Below the pieces are notes generated by a model. It made no database searches, was not told the DNA's origin, and saw only the letters and a list, made by a program, of their open reading frames with translations. From contig CAMDSH010000022.1 in assembly GCA_945907045.1 (NCBI GenBank), positions 1-62,090 on the forward strand: a stretch of 62,090 nt of DNA, read 5' to 3'. Numbering within the stretch: the stretch's first letter is position 1; each line of letters begins with the position of its first letter. The DNA is from Rhizobium sp. Q54 (GTDB lineage: Bacteria > Pseudomonadota > Alphaproteobacteria > Rhizobiales > Xanthobacteraceae). The position numbers and the translations under genes were made by a program. Positions 44,616-53,760 of the stretch are shown here, in pieces.

Positions 44616-45503
44616 TCATGCGAGCGCGGCCCGGCTCTCTTCGAACAGTTCATCGACCGTAAAGCGCCGCGGGATCAGCTTTTGCCGCAGTGAATAGTCG
44701 ATGATGATCTCGAGCGATTTGCGATTTTCCTCGATCCCGAAGCGGATGGGATCGAGCGCGGGCGCAGACTTTCCTGCGAGAGAAGCTTTCTTGCTCTCCA
44801 GAAACAGCCGGTAAACCTCGCGTACGATGTCGGGCCGCTCTTTCGCGATTTCAGAGCGGATGACCAGCATGTGATTGATCGGCACGCCACCGTTCGTTTG
44901 CGCCCATTTGCGATCGATATCCGCCGCATCGGGAAACAACGGCGCGCACGGCGGCTGCGGCACATTCGGCAGAATGGCAGCGTCGATCTCGCCGTCGAGC
45001 AGCATTTGCTCCAGCGCCTTGCCTGCCGCTGCGCGCACAACGTTCGGCGGGTCTTTGTATTCGGCGAGGTGCGGGTCTTCGAACGTCACCCATGTGACAT
45101 CGTTGGAATCGACGTCGTAGTCGCCGGCGAGAATGCCGCGCACCCAGGCGCCGGTGGTCTGCGTATAGGCGCGCACCCCGACACGCTTGCCGGCAAGTTG
45201 CGCGGGCGCAAGCGCGCCGCGGCTGGGATTGTAGAAAATTGTGTGCAGCTGGCCGCGTCCCATCACCGTCGCCGGGATCAGCGCGTAAGGTTTGCCGTAA
45301 GTCTTCGCCTGCAAAAAAGTGACGATGGCGAGTTCGGCGAGATCGAACTTGGACTCGCGCACCAGTGCCTTGAACGCGGTGTTCGGCACCTTCACGTCGG
45401 CGAAATCGAACTCAACGAGCGCGGACGCGATGGTCTTGTTCTTCAACGCCATCGCGCCGGGATGATCGCCCAGCAGAGTGTAGAGCTTCAGTTTGTCCGA
45501 CAT
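44616..45503 (-). CDS. 4,5-dihydroxyphthalate decarboxylase-like (PBP-fold) protein
   Basis: A 295-residue cytoplasmic protein without signal peptide, resembling 4,5-dihydroxyphthalate decarboxylases (Pht5), which have a periplasmic-binding-protein-like fold: LYTLLGDHPGAMALKN, ALIPATVMGRGQLHTIFYN, AGKRVGVRAYTQTTGAWVRG. The ATG at 45503 is preferred to a TTG at 45527 that overlaps the upstream stop. It could remove a ring carboxylate before or after cleavage. Many relatives are annotated this way without biochemical proof, so an ABC-binding-like role cannot be excluded. Confidence 0.72.
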   Translation of the reverse strand: MSDKLKLYTLLGDHPGAMALKNKTIASALVEFDFADVKVPNTAFKALVRESKFDLAELAIVTFLQAKTYGKPYALIPATVMGRGQLHTIFYNPSRGALAPAQLAGKRVGVRAYTQTTGAWVRGILAGDYDVDSNDVTWVTFEDPHLAEYKDPPNVVRAAAGKALEQMLLDGEIDAAILPNVPQPPCAPLFPDAADIDRKWAQTNGGVPINHMLVIRSEIAKERPDIVREVYRLFLESKKASLAGKSAPALDPIRFGIEENRKSLEIIIDYSLRQKLIPRRFTVDELFEESRAALA

Positions 45504-45523
45504 GGATCGGCGGCAACTTTCGC

Positions 45524-46216
45524 TCAAACGTCTTCCGGCTTGTCGACGTAAACGAGCCCTGCTTTCGCCAGCGGCTCGCGCATATTGTACATGTCGAGAC
45601 CGAGAATGCCGGAGGCGAGTTTCGTCCGCTTGCCGTCCTCGTCAGCGTGGCGCTTTTCGCCCTTGGCCGCGACATCGGCGGCGAGCCTGCGCGGGACGAT
45701 AACCACGCCATCATCATCAGCAACGACAACATCGCCGGGCTCGACATTTATCCCCGCGCAGACGACGGGGATATTCACCGCGCCCAGCGTCGCCTTCACG
45801 GTGCCTTTGGCGGAAATCGCCCGCGACCACACCGGAAAACCCATGTCGTGCAGCTGTTTCACGTCGCGGCAGCCGGCGTCGATGACGAGGGCGATGGCGC
45901 CGCGGGCTTTCAGCGACGTGCCTAGGAGGTCGCCGAACATGCCGTCGGTATTGTCGGTGGTGCAGCCGACCACCAGCACGTCGCCCTTTTTGCATTGCTC
46001 GATGGCGACGTGGATCATCCAGTTATCCCCGGGCTGCGCCAGAACGGTGACGGCGGGGCCGGCAATCGACGCACCTGCCCAGATCGGCCGCATATAGGGC
46101 TTCATCAGCCCGGAGCGCCCGAGCGCTTCGTGCGTTGTGGAAACGCCGAGCGCGCCGAGAACGCCGCAGACATTGGCATCCGCGCGCTGAATGTTGCGAA
46201 CGACGACCGGCTTCAT
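45524..46216 (-). CDS. 4-carboxy-4-hydroxy-2-oxoadipate/HMG aldolase (LigK/GalC type)
   Basis: A 230-residue RraA-fold class II pyruvate aldolase. [11 protein letters not shown] holds the conserved Arg-Asp catalytic pair, and [36 protein letters not shown] and [16 protein letters not shown] are family blocks. It splits 4-carboxy-4-hydroxy-2-oxoadipate to pyruvate and oxaloacetate. GGAGG precedes the ATG at 46216 by seven bases and the start overlaps the stop of the GalB-type gene by four bases. A longer frame to 46390 lies inside that gene and is not used. Confidence 0.9.
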   Translation of the reverse strand: MKPVVVRNIQRADANVCGVLGALGVSTTHEALGRSGLMKPYMRPIWAGASIAGPAVTVLAQPGDNWMIHVAIEQCKKGDVLVVGCTTDNTDGMFGDLLGTSLKARGAIALVIDAGCRDVKQLHDMGFPVWSRAISAKGTVKATLGAVNIPVVCAGINVEPGDVVVADDDGVVIVPRRLAADVAAKGEKRHADEDGKRTKLASGILGLDMYNMREPLAKAGLVYVDKPEDV

Positions 46217-46938
46217 TGCAGCACCTCCAGCACCGACGGGAACAGCCGCTGATACGCTTCGCCGTACGTCATCGCCTTGCCGGCGTTGCGCCCGCCCTGC
46301 ATGCCGCGATTGAGCGCGACGCGCTCGTAATAGGCCCACAGATGCTTCTGCGCCGGCAGCGCCTGAAACGCCTTGTATTTCGTCTCCCACACTTCATCGA
46401 TGTTGAGGATGACCTGCGGCTTGAAATTGCACTGCTCGGGCTGGTGCGGTTCGAACAGGAACACCGGCGGCGCGGCATAGGTGTATTTCGCGCCGGGCTT
46501 GTGGCCCATCGCCTGCGCGACCACGCGCGTCTCCTGCGCGAAATGGGCGGCGGCCGGGTGATCGAAATTGTACGGGTCTTCCAGCGCATGCGTGAGCACG
46601 AAAGAAGGATTGAGTTCGCGGTAGATGTCCACGGTGCGCTCGAACATCTCCGGCGTGGTGCGCAGCGGATAATCGCCGGCGTCGAAAAACTCGATCTCGG
46701 CGCCGAGAATCTGCGCCGCCTTTTCGACCTCTTCCTTGCGGCCCTTTTTCACGGTGGCGAGCGTAGCGCCGGCTTCCTTCCAGGCGAACTGGCTTTCGCC
46801 GCGTTCGCCGAACGACATGCAGACGATCTTCACGCGGTAGCCGCGCTTGACGTGCAGCGCGATGGCGCCGCCCGCGCGCCAGACGAAATCGCCGGGATGA
46901 GCGGTGATGACGAGCCCGGTCTTTTTCTGGTCGGCCAT
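46213..46938 (-). CDS. PIG-L-family 4-oxalomesaconate hydratase (GalB type)
   Basis: A 241-residue LmbE/PIG-L-fold protein. Zinc ligands are visible in [14 protein letters not shown] (AHPxD) and FDHPAAAHF (HxxxH). In pseudomonads GalB of this family hydrates 4-oxalomesaconate to 4-carboxy-4-hydroxy-2-oxoadipate, the substrate of the aldolase encoded next, so the order galB-galC fits the pathway. The ATG at 46938 follows GAGAG. It is the first gene of the minus-strand catabolic operon. Confidence 0.85.
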   Translation of the reverse strand: MADQKKTGLVITAHPGDFVWRAGGAIALHVKRGYRVKIVCMSFGERGESQFAWKEAGATLATVKKGRKEEVEKAAQILGAEIEFFDAGDYPLRTTPEMFERTVDIYRELNPSFVLTHALEDPYNFDHPAAAHFAQETRVVAQAMGHKPGAKYTYAAPPVFLFEPHQPEQCNFKPQVILNIDEVWETKYKAFQALPAQKHLWAYYERVALNRGMQGGRNAGKAMTYGEAYQRLFPSVLEVLQ

Positions 46939-47269
46939 TTTTACTCTCGCAATTCCAAATCTTGCTTCCGCACCAAGGGGGATTTCCATAGCACCGGGCA
47001 GGCCGGGGCACGAACGCCGGCGATATTTCTGCCGCCGTGGCGGGTTGTATATCCACCGCCCGTTTCTGGCTTGGAATCAAGCATTCTGCCTATTATTTAA
47101 TCTCACCTCGTTGCCTCAGAAATGGGCAACCACCCGGCCATTTTTATAAAGACAAGTGTTCGCAGGTGCTTAGACCCCCTTCACGGGCTTGGCACAGGGC
47201 TTGCGATTTACCTCCTGCGCGATAGAGCCGCCGTGGCGTATGCGCGCGTCAAACGCAGAGGGATTATCG
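46939..47269. promoter_or_regulatory. divergent galB-type/urtA intergenic region
   Basis: About 330 bases. The right half holds the sigma-54 promoter of urtA at 47190-47204. Upstream of it, GTTGCC (47110-47115) and GGCAAC (47125-47130) form a 6-base inverted repeat spaced by nine bases that could bind a regulator; it does not match the NtrC consensus well. An AT-rich segment (CTATTATTTAATC) lies near 47090. No gene was seen. Confidence 0.5.
47190..47204 (+). promoter_or_regulatory. sigma-54 (RpoN) promoter of the urt operon
   Basis: TTGGCAC-AGGGC-TTGCG has the invariant GG (47191-47192) and GC (47203-47204) at the correct 12-base distance and nearly matches the consensus TGGCAC-N5-TTGC. It lies 66 bases upstream of the urtA ATG. 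Sigma-54/NtrC control of urea uptake under nitrogen limitation is well known, so it probably drives urtABCDE and perhaps the urease genes beyond. Confidence 0.85.
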
Positions 47270-48586
47270 ATGGCTACTTTCATTCGTACGGTCGCCGAGC
47301 GACCGATGGCCCGCCGCTGGCTCGCCGCCACGGCAGGTCTTGCTCTCAGTTTAGCGGCGACCGTGGCTGCCAAGGCGCAGGAAACGATCAAGGTCGGCAT
47401 CCTGCACTCGCTCTCCGGAACCATGGCCATCAGCGAAACGACGCTGAAGGACGTGATGCTGATGCTCATCGACGAGCAGAACAAGAAAGGCGGCGTTCTC
47501 GGCAAGAAGCTCGAAGCTGTGGTCGTCGACCCGGCGTCGAACTGGCCGCTGTTCGCCGAGAAGGCGCGCGAGCTGATCTCCAAGAACAAGGTCTCGGTGG
47601 TGTTCGGCTGCTGGACCTCGGTGTCCCGCAAGTCGGTGCTGCCGGTGTTCAAGGAGCTCAACAGCATTCTCTTCTACCCCGTGCAGTACGAGGGCGAAGA
47701 GAGCGAGCGCAACGTGTTCTACACCGGCGCGGCGCCGAACCAGCAGGCGATCCCGGCCGTCGACTATCTGATGAAGGATGAGAAGGTGAAGCGCTGGGTG
47801 CTGGCTGGCACCGACTACGTCTATCCGCGCACCACCAACAAGATCCTGGAAGCCTACTTGAAGTCGAAAGGCGTCAAGCAGGAAGACATCATGATCAACT
47901 ACACGCCGTTCGGTCATTCCGACTGGCAGACCATCGTGGCCGACATCAAGAAGTTCGGCTCGGCGGGCAAGAAGACGGCGGTGGTTTCGACCATCAACGG
48001 CGACGCCAACGTTCCGTTCTACAAGGAACTTGGCAACCAGGGCGTCAAGGCTAAGGACATCCCGGTCGTCGCGTTCTCGGTCGGCGAAGAAGAGCTCGCC
48101 GGCATCGACACCAAGCCGCTCCTCGGCCATCTCGCCGCCTGGAACTACTTCGAGTCGATCAAGAGCCCGGGGAACTCCGAGTTCACCAAGAAGTGGAAGG
48201 CCTTCACCAAGAATCCGAAGCGCGTGACCAACGATCCGATGGAAGCTCACGTCATCGGCTTCGCGATGTGGGTCAAGGCGGTCGAGAAGGTGAAGTCCAC
48301 CGATCCCGACAAGGTGATCGCTGCGCTGCCCGGCATCGAAGCGCCGAATCTGACCGGTGGCACCTCGAAGATGCTGCCGAACCACCACATCACCAAGCCG
48401 GTGTTCATCGGCGAAGTGCGTGCGGACGGTCAGTTCGACGTAGTCTGGAAAACTCCGGGCCTCGTCGCTGGCGACGCCTGGTCGAAGGAGCTTGATGGCT
48501 CCAAGGACCTCATCGGTGACTGGGTGACGCTCAAGTGCGGCAACTACAACACCAAGACCAAGAAGTGTGGCGGTCAGGGCTCATAA
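47270..48586 (+). CDS. urtA: urea ABC transporter binding protein UrtA
   Basis: A 438-residue periplasmic protein. After a signal peptide (WLAATAGLALSLAATVAAKA) comes a type I binding fold with KVGILHSLSGTMAISE, AVVVDPASNWPLFAEKAREL, FGCWTSVSRKSVLP and VFYTGAAPNQQAIPA, blocks diagnostic of UrtA. It captures urea for UrtBCDE. GAGGGA is seven bases before the ATG at 47270; a TTG further up lies within the sigma-54 promoter. A 13-base-pair hairpin follows the gene. Confidence 0.95.
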   Translation: MATFIRTVAERPMARRWLAATAGLALSLAATVAAKAQETIKVGILHSLSGTMAISETTLKDVMLMLIDEQNKKGGVLGKKLEAVVVDPASNWPLFAEKARELISKNKVSVVFGCWTSVSRKSVLPVFKELNSILFYPVQYEGEESERNVFYTGAAPNQQAIPAVDYLMKDEKVKRWVLAGTDYVYPRTTNKILEAYLKSKGVKQEDIMINYTPFGHSDWQTIVADIKKFGSAGKKTAVVSTINGDANVPFYKELGNQGVKAKDIPVVAFSVGEEELAGIDTKPLLGHLAAWNYFESIKSPGNSEFTKKWKAFTKNPKRVTNDPMEAHVIGFAMWVKAVEKVKSTDPDKVIAALPGIEAPNLTGGTSKMLPNHHITKPVFIGEVRADGQFDVVWKTPGLVAGDAWSKELDGSKDLIGDWVTLKCGNYNTKTKKCGGQGS

Positions 48587-48606
48587 GCCCTAATCTTTTC
48601 CGACAC

Positions 48607-48637
48607 CGGAGGCGGCGGGGCACTCCCGCCGCCTCCG
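48607..48637 (+). promoter_or_regulatory. strong hairpin between urtA and urtB
   Basis: CGGAGGCGGCGGG (48607-48619) pairs perfectly with CCCGCCGCCTCCG (48625-48637) around a five-base loop, with no T-tract after it. Hairpins here usually protect the binding-protein mRNA and lower expression of the permease genes. A partial terminator is the alternative. Confidence 0.7.
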
Positions 48638-48680
48638 TACTTGCGCAGCTGAAAACTTCTCCCTGCCGGGAATACCTGCG

Positions 48681-50285
48681 ATGCGTATGATCTTCGTTCG
48701 CCTGTTCGCGTTCGTGCTGGCGCTTGGCCTTTATCTGGCCGCGCCCGTGGCATACGCGCAGACATTCGATCAGGCGCTGGCGAAATTCGCCACCGACGAT
48801 TTCAGCGATACCGACGAAGGCATCGCCGCGGTGGCTGTGAGCGGCAATCCGATGGCGGCAGCCGTGATCGAGGCGCTGCAGGATGCGCGGCTCGCCTACG
48901 ATCCAGCTTCGAAAAAAGTTTACATCAAGGACAAGGACCGCGTGCTTGACGCTGCCACCGGCAACGCGGTGGCTTCGCCGCCGGCCGATCTTGAAACGGT
49001 GCGCGTGAACAATCGCCTGCGCCGCGCGATCGAGGCGGCGCTCGGCGGCCTCACGCTGATGTCGGCCGATCCCGACAAGCGGACAGAAGCCGCGCAGGCG
49101 GTATTCAAATCGCGCGATGCCAAGACGCTGCCCGCGCTCAATACCGCGATTGCCAAGGAAACCAATTCCAACATCAAACGCGCGCTGGTCGAGGCGCGCG
49201 CGTCGGTCGTTCTCGGTTCGGATGACGCCAGCGAGGCCGACAAGATCGAAGCCATCGCGGTGATCAAGGCGCGCGGCGATCAGGACGCGGTGAGCCTGCT
49301 TTCCGGCGTGACGTCGGATGCGCCGCTTCCCGTGTATCGCGCGGCGCAAGCCGGCGTGACGGCGATCCAGAACCAGCTCGAGATGTGGTCCGGCGTGCAG
49401 AACGCCTGGTACGGCCTCTCGCTCGGCTCGGTGCTGCTGCTGGCCGCCATCGGCCTCGCCATTACCTTCGGCGTCATGGGCGTCATCAACATGGCGCACG
49501 GCGAAATGGTGATGATCGGCGCCTACGTCACCTTCTCGGTGCAGGAGCTTATCCGCACCTACAACCCCGGCCTGTTCGACTATTCGCTGCTGATCGCGGT
49601 GCCGCTCGCCTTCCTGGTGTCGGGCGTCATCGGCATCGCCATCGAGCGCGGCATCATCCGATTCCTTTATGGCCGCCCGCTGGAAACCTTGCTGGCGACC
49701 TGGGGCCTTTCGCTCATCCTGCAACAGGCGGTGCGCACCGCCTTCGGGCCGACCAACCGCGAAGTCGGCAATCCATCGTGGATGTCGGGTGCGTTCGAGG
49801 TCGGGCAGATCAACATCACCTACGGGCGGCTCTGGATCATCGTCTTCACTCTTGTGGTGTTCGCGGCTTTGCTGGCGATGCTGCGCTTCACGCGGCTTGG
49901 GCTGGAAATGCGCGCCGTGACGCAGAACCGCGCGATGGCTGCCTCCATGGGCATCCGCACCGCGCGCATTGACGCGCTCACCTTCGGGCTCGGCTCCGGC
50001 ATCGCCGGTATCGCGGGGGTGGCGCTCTCTCAGATCGACAACGTGAGCCCCAATCTTGGCCAGGGCTACATCATCGACAGCTTTCTGGTCGTGGTGTTCG
50101 GCGGCGTCGGCAATCTGTGGGGCACGCTGGTCGGCGCCTTCACGCTCGGCATCGCCAATAAATTCCTCGAGCCGTTCGCGGGCGCCGTGCTCGGCAAGAT
50201 CGCGATTTTGGTGCTCATCATCCTGTTCATCCAGAAGCGTCCGCGGGGCATGTTCGCCCTCAAGGGTCGGGCGATCGAAACATGA
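48681..50285 (+). CDS. urtB: urea ABC transporter permease UrtB
   Basis: A 534-residue permease. A signal segment (LFAFVLALGLYLAAPVAYA) and a roughly 200-residue exported domain of unknown role (typical of UrtB, with VRVNNRLRRAIEAALGGL) precede a LivH-type membrane domain from about 250 (GSVLLLAAIGLAITFGVMGV, NMAHGEMVMIGAY and a terminal RPRGMFALKGR). It forms the channel with UrtC. The stop overlaps the urtC start by four bases. Confidence 0.95.
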   Translation: MRMIFVRLFAFVLALGLYLAAPVAYAQTFDQALAKFATDDFSDTDEGIAAVAVSGNPMAAAVIEALQDARLAYDPASKKVYIKDKDRVLDAATGNAVASPPADLETVRVNNRLRRAIEAALGGLTLMSADPDKRTEAAQAVFKSRDAKTLPALNTAIAKETNSNIKRALVEARASVVLGSDDASEADKIEAIAVIKARGDQDAVSLLSGVTSDAPLPVYRAAQAGVTAIQNQLEMWSGVQNAWYGLSLGSVLLLAAIGLAITFGVMGVINMAHGEMVMIGAYVTFSVQELIRTYNPGLFDYSLLIAVPLAFLVSGVIGIAIERGIIRFLYGRPLETLLATWGLSLILQQAVRTAFGPTNREVGNPSWMSGAFEVGQINITYGRLWIIVFTLVVFAALLAMLRFTRLGLEMRAVTQNRAMAASMGIRTARIDALTFGLGSGIAGIAGVALSQIDNVSPNLGQGYIIDSFLVVVFGGVGNLWGTLVGAFTLGIANKFLEPFAGAVLGKIAILVLIILFIQKRPRGMFALKGRAIET

Positions 50286-51427
50286 TTTCGGCCGCCCTCA
50301 TCCGCTCGCTCGACCGCAACGCGACGATCTTCCTCGCCATTCTTGCCGCGGCGACGGTTCTCATTCCGCTGTGCAATCTGCTGTTCCCGCCGGAGTCGGC
50401 GTTTCACATTCCGACTTATCTCGTTTCGCTGTTCGGCAAATATGTCTGCTACGCGCTGCTCGCGCTCTCGATCGATCTGGTGTGGGGCTATTGCGGCATT
50501 CTCTCGCTCGGCCACGGCGCGTTCTTCGCGCTCGGCGGCTACGCGATGGGCATGTACCTGATGCGGCAGATCGGCACGCGCGGCGTTTATGCCGATCCGA
50601 TCTTGCCCGACTTCATGGTGTTCCTGAATTGGCCGGAACTCCCCATCTTCTGGTACGGCTTCCAGAATTTCGCCTATGCGGCGCTGATGGTGCTGCTGGT
50701 GCCGGGCGTGCTTGCGTTCGTGTTCGGCTGGTTCGCGTTCCGCAGCCGCGTCACCGGCGTTTATCTCTCCATCATCACGCAGGCGATGACCTTTGCGCTG
50801 CTGCTCGGGTTCTTCCGCAACAACTTCGGTTTCGGCGGCAATAACGGCCTGACCGACTTCAAGGACATCCTCGGCTTCAACGTGCAGTCGGCGGGAACGC
50901 GCGCGTCGCTGTTCGCGATTTCCTGCATCGCGCTGGCGCTTGGGTTCCTCATCTGCCGTGCGATCGTCACCTCCAAATTCGGCAAGGTGCTCATCGCCAT
51001 TCGCGACGCTGAATCGCGTACGCGCTTCCTCGGCTACCGGGTGGAATCCTACAAGTTGTTCGTGTTCACGCTCTCGGCCTGCATGGCGGGCGTTGCCGGC
51101 GCGCTTTATGTCCCACAGGTCGGCATCATCAATCCGAGCGAATTCGCGCCGGGCAATTCCATCGAGGCGGTGATCTGGGTCGCCGTCGGCGGGCGGGGCA
51201 CGCTCACCGGCGCGGTGCTGGGCGCGATCCTCGTGAACTACGCCAAGACCACGTTCACCTCCGGCGTGCTCGCGCCTTACTGGCTGTTCGTGCTCGGCAG
51301 CCTGTTCATCGCGGTGACGCTGCTGTTGCCGCGCGGGATCGTCGGCACATATCAGCATTGGAAGCTGACGCGCGGCGAGAAGAAAGCCGAAGCGGCCGCG
51401 TCCGGCGCGCCACGGGCGGCGGAGTAG
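50282..51427 (+). CDS. urtC: urea ABC transporter permease UrtC
   Basis: A 381-residue LivM-type membrane protein with about ten helices, including CGILSLGHGAFFALGGYAMGMYL, GVYLSIITQAMTFALLL and the ATPase-contact loop near AIRDAESRTRFLGYRVESYK. It pairs with UrtB. It overlaps urtB by four bases and ends four bases before urtD. Confidence 0.95.
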   Translation: MISAALIRSLDRNATIFLAILAAATVLIPLCNLLFPPESAFHIPTYLVSLFGKYVCYALLALSIDLVWGYCGILSLGHGAFFALGGYAMGMYLMRQIGTRGVYADPILPDFMVFLNWPELPIFWYGFQNFAYAALMVLLVPGVLAFVFGWFAFRSRVTGVYLSIITQAMTFALLLGFFRNNFGFGGNNGLTDFKDILGFNVQSAGTRASLFAISCIALALGFLICRAIVTSKFGKVLIAIRDAESRTRFLGYRVESYKLFVFTLSACMAGVAGALYVPQVGIINPSEFAPGNSIEAVIWVAVGGRGTLTGAVLGAILVNYAKTTFTSGVLAPYWLFVLGSLFIAVTLLLPRGIVGTYQHWKLTRGEKKAEAAASGAPRAAE

Positions 51428-51431
51428 CGCG

Positions 51432-52190
51432 ATGATGGACAAGCAAACCACTTCATCACTGCTTTATCTCGACGGCGTCACCGTCTCGTTCGACGGTTTC
51501 AAGGCGCTTAATGATCTCTCGCTTGCGGTTGAGCCGGGCGAGATGCGCGCCATCATCGGCCCGAACGGGGCCGGCAAGACGACGATGATGGATGTCGTCA
51601 CCGGCAAGACGCGGCCCGACGGCGGCGAGGTTTTTTTCGAAGGTGGCGCGCACGATCTGTCCAAGCTGGACGAGACGCAGATCGCGGAGTTGGGCATCGG
51701 GCGTAAATTCCAGAAGCCGACGGTGTTCGACATGCACAGCGTCGAGGACAATCTGCTGCTCGCGCTCAAGAATAATCGCGGCGTGCGCTCGACGCTGCTG
51801 TGGCGCGCCAGCGCGGAGCAGGACAAGCGCATCAACGGCATTCTCGACACCATCCGCCTGAAGACTTTGCGCGAGCGCGTGGCTGGCAGCCTGTCGCACG
51901 GTCAGAAACAGTGGCTGGAAATCGGCATGCTGCTGGCGCAGGAGCCCAAATTACTTCTGGTCGATGAGCCGGTGGCCGGCATGACGGATCTGGAAACGCA
52001 ACAGACGGCGGAGCTGCTCAAAGAAATCAACCGCGAGAAGACCGTGATCGTGGTCGAACACGACATGGCCTTCGTGCGCGAGCTTGGCGTCAAGGTGACG
52101 GTGCTGCACGAAGGCGCGGTGCTGGCCGAAGGCTCGATCGACCAGGTGTCGTCGAACGAGCGCGTGATCGAAGTGTATTTGGGGCGGTAA
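51432..52190 (+). CDS. urtD: urea ABC transporter ATPase UrtD
   Basis: A 252-residue LivG-type ATPase: Walker A GPNGAGKTT, signature LSHGQKQWLE (His instead of the second Gly, normal in UrtD), Walker B LLLVDEPVAGM and H-loop VVEHDMAFV. It powers UrtBC together with UrtE. Two ATGs in a row (51432, 51435) are both possible starts. Confidence 0.95.
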   Translation: MMDKQTTSSLLYLDGVTVSFDGFKALNDLSLAVEPGEMRAIIGPNGAGKTTMMDVVTGKTRPDGGEVFFEGGAHDLSKLDETQIAELGIGRKFQKPTVFDMHSVEDNLLLALKNNRGVRSTLLWRASAEQDKRINGILDTIRLKTLRERVAGSLSHGQKQWLEIGMLLAQEPKLLLVDEPVAGMTDLETQQTAELLKEINREKTVIVVEHDMAFVRELGVKVTVLHEGAVLAEGSIDQVSSNERVIEVYLGR

Positions 52191-52193
52191 ATT

Positions 52194-52889
52194 ATGCTCA
52201 ACGTCAACGCCATCGATCTGCATTACGGCGCGGCGCAGGCGCTGCGCGGCATTTCGCTCAAAGCGGAGCCGGGCAAGGTGACCTGCGTGCTCGGGCGCAA
52301 CGGCGTCGGCAAGACCAGCCTGCTGCGCGCGCTGGTCGGCCAGCACGCGGTGAGCAGCGGCTCGATCACGTGGGAAAATAACGACATCACCAGGCTCTCG
52401 ACGGTGGAGCGCGCGCGGCGCGGCATTGCTTACGTTCCGCAGGGCCGCGAAATATTTCCGCTGCTGACGGTCGAGGAAAATCTGGAAACCGGATTTGCGC
52501 CGCTCAAGCGCGACCAGCGTAACGTTCCCGACGACGTGTTTTCGCTGTTCCCGGTGCTGAAAGACATGCTGCGGCGGCGCGGCGGCGATCTCTCCGGCGG
52601 CCAGCAGCAGCAACTGGCGATCGGCCGCGCGCTGGTGATGCGCCCGCGTTTGCTTCTCCTTGATGAACCTACCGAGGGTATTCAGCCCTCCATCATCAAG
52701 GATATCGGCCGCGCCATCGGCTATTTGCGCGGCCTCAAGCAAATGGCGATCGTGCTGGTGGAGCAGTATCTCGATTTCGCGCGCGAGCTTGGCGATCAGA
52801 TCGTCGTGATGGATCGCGGCGCCATCGTCTATTCGTGCGATCGCGCCAACATGGACGAGGCCGCGCTGAAAAAGGCGCTGGCGATTTGA
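52194..52889 (+). CDS. urtE: urea ABC transporter ATPase UrtE
   Basis: A 231-residue LivF-type ATPase with Walker A GRNGVGKTS, signature LSGGQQQQL, Walker B LLLLDEPTEGI and EQYLDFAREL in the H-loop region. It starts three bases after urtD. The urease genes follow 45 bases later, so uptake and hydrolysis of urea are encoded as one block. Confidence 0.95.
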   Translation: MLNVNAIDLHYGAAQALRGISLKAEPGKVTCVLGRNGVGKTSLLRALVGQHAVSSGSITWENNDITRLSTVERARRGIAYVPQGREIFPLLTVEENLETGFAPLKRDQRNVPDDVFSLFPVLKDMLRRRGGDLSGGQQQQLAIGRALVMRPRLLLLDEPTEGIQPSIIKDIGRAIGYLRGLKQMAIVLVEQYLDFARELGDQIVVMDRGAIVYSCDRANMDEAALKKALAI

Positions 52890-52934
52890 CAATAACGCAC
52901 GCCAACGTGCGAGAATAAGCGGGGAGAGCGAGTG

Positions 52935-53759
52935 ATGGACGCCGCCGCCTTGCAGGTCAGGGACGAGATTTTTGCCGCCAATCGCGCGGTCGGGCGCGTT
53001 GCGCTTACCGTCGGCGCCGCGGGCGGGAAAAGCCGCCGCGCGCGCGTGCACGAGGAAGGCTCGCTGCGGGTGCGGTTTCCCAACGCTGATGGCCTCGAAG
53101 CGGTACTGGTCAATACCGCCGGCGGAATCGCGGGTGGCGACAGTTTCAGTGTCGATATTGCTTTGGGTGCGGGCGCTAAACTGGTCGCCGGCACGGCCGC
53201 GGCGGAAAAAGTTTACCGCTCGAACGGGCCGGATGCGGATATCGGCGTGAAGCTCGATCTCGGCGCGGGCGCGCGGCTTTCGTGGCTGCCGCAGGAAACG
53301 ATTTTGTTCGACCAGGCGCGGTTATCCCGCCGCATCGATGTCGATATGGCGGAAGATGCTTCGCTCATTCTCGCCGAAGCGATTGTGTTCGGGCGCTCGG
53401 CGTCGGGCGAGGCGGTGATGGAAGGAAGTCTCACCGACCGCTGGCGCGTGCGCCGTAATGGCAAACTTGTCTTTGCCGAAACCGTCCAGCTCGGCGGTGC
53501 GATTGCGGAAAAGATGTCGGAGCCGGCGGTGGCGAACGGCAACATCGCGATTGCTACCGTGCTGATCGCGCCGGGAGACGAGATAAAAGTCGCCGCCGTG
53601 CGCGCCCTCGAAGACTTCGCGGGCGAGGTTGCAATATCGGCATGGAACGGCATCGCGGTTGCGCGGCTGTGCGCGCGCGATGGCGCCGCGCTGCGCCACG
53701 ATCTTGTTGCCGTGCTGGCGGCGCTGGGCGCACCTGTGCCGCGGTTGTGGTTGAATTAG
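52935..53759 (+). CDS. ureD: urease accessory protein UreD
   Basis: A 274-residue UreD/UreH protein: VLVNTAGGIAGGDSFS and AAEKVYRS (typical T/AEKxYRS), LSWLPQETILFDQARL and AEAIVFGRSASGE are family blocks. It helps load nickel into apo-urease with UreF and UreG. GGGGAGAG precedes the ATG at 52935. A palindromic repeat separates it from ureA. Confidence 0.93.
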   Translation: MDAAALQVRDEIFAANRAVGRVALTVGAAGGKSRRARVHEEGSLRVRFPNADGLEAVLVNTAGGIAGGDSFSVDIALGAGAKLVAGTAAAEKVYRSNGPDADIGVKLDLGAGARLSWLPQETILFDQARLSRRIDVDMAEDASLILAEAIVFGRSASGEAVMEGSLTDRWRVRRNGKLVFAETVQLGGAIAEKMSEPAVANGNIAIATVLIAPGDEIKVAAVRALEDFAGEVAISAWNGIAVARLCARDGAALRHDLVAVLAALGAPVPRLWLN

Positions 53760-53760
53760 C

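Noticed and set aside
48531..49724. Long minus-strand frames opposite urt/ure genes (also 50066-51451, 51951-53051, 54981-56162)
   Set aside because: They lie entirely antisense to strongly conserved genes, have Arg/His-rich shadow composition typical of GC-rich DNA and no ribosome sites.
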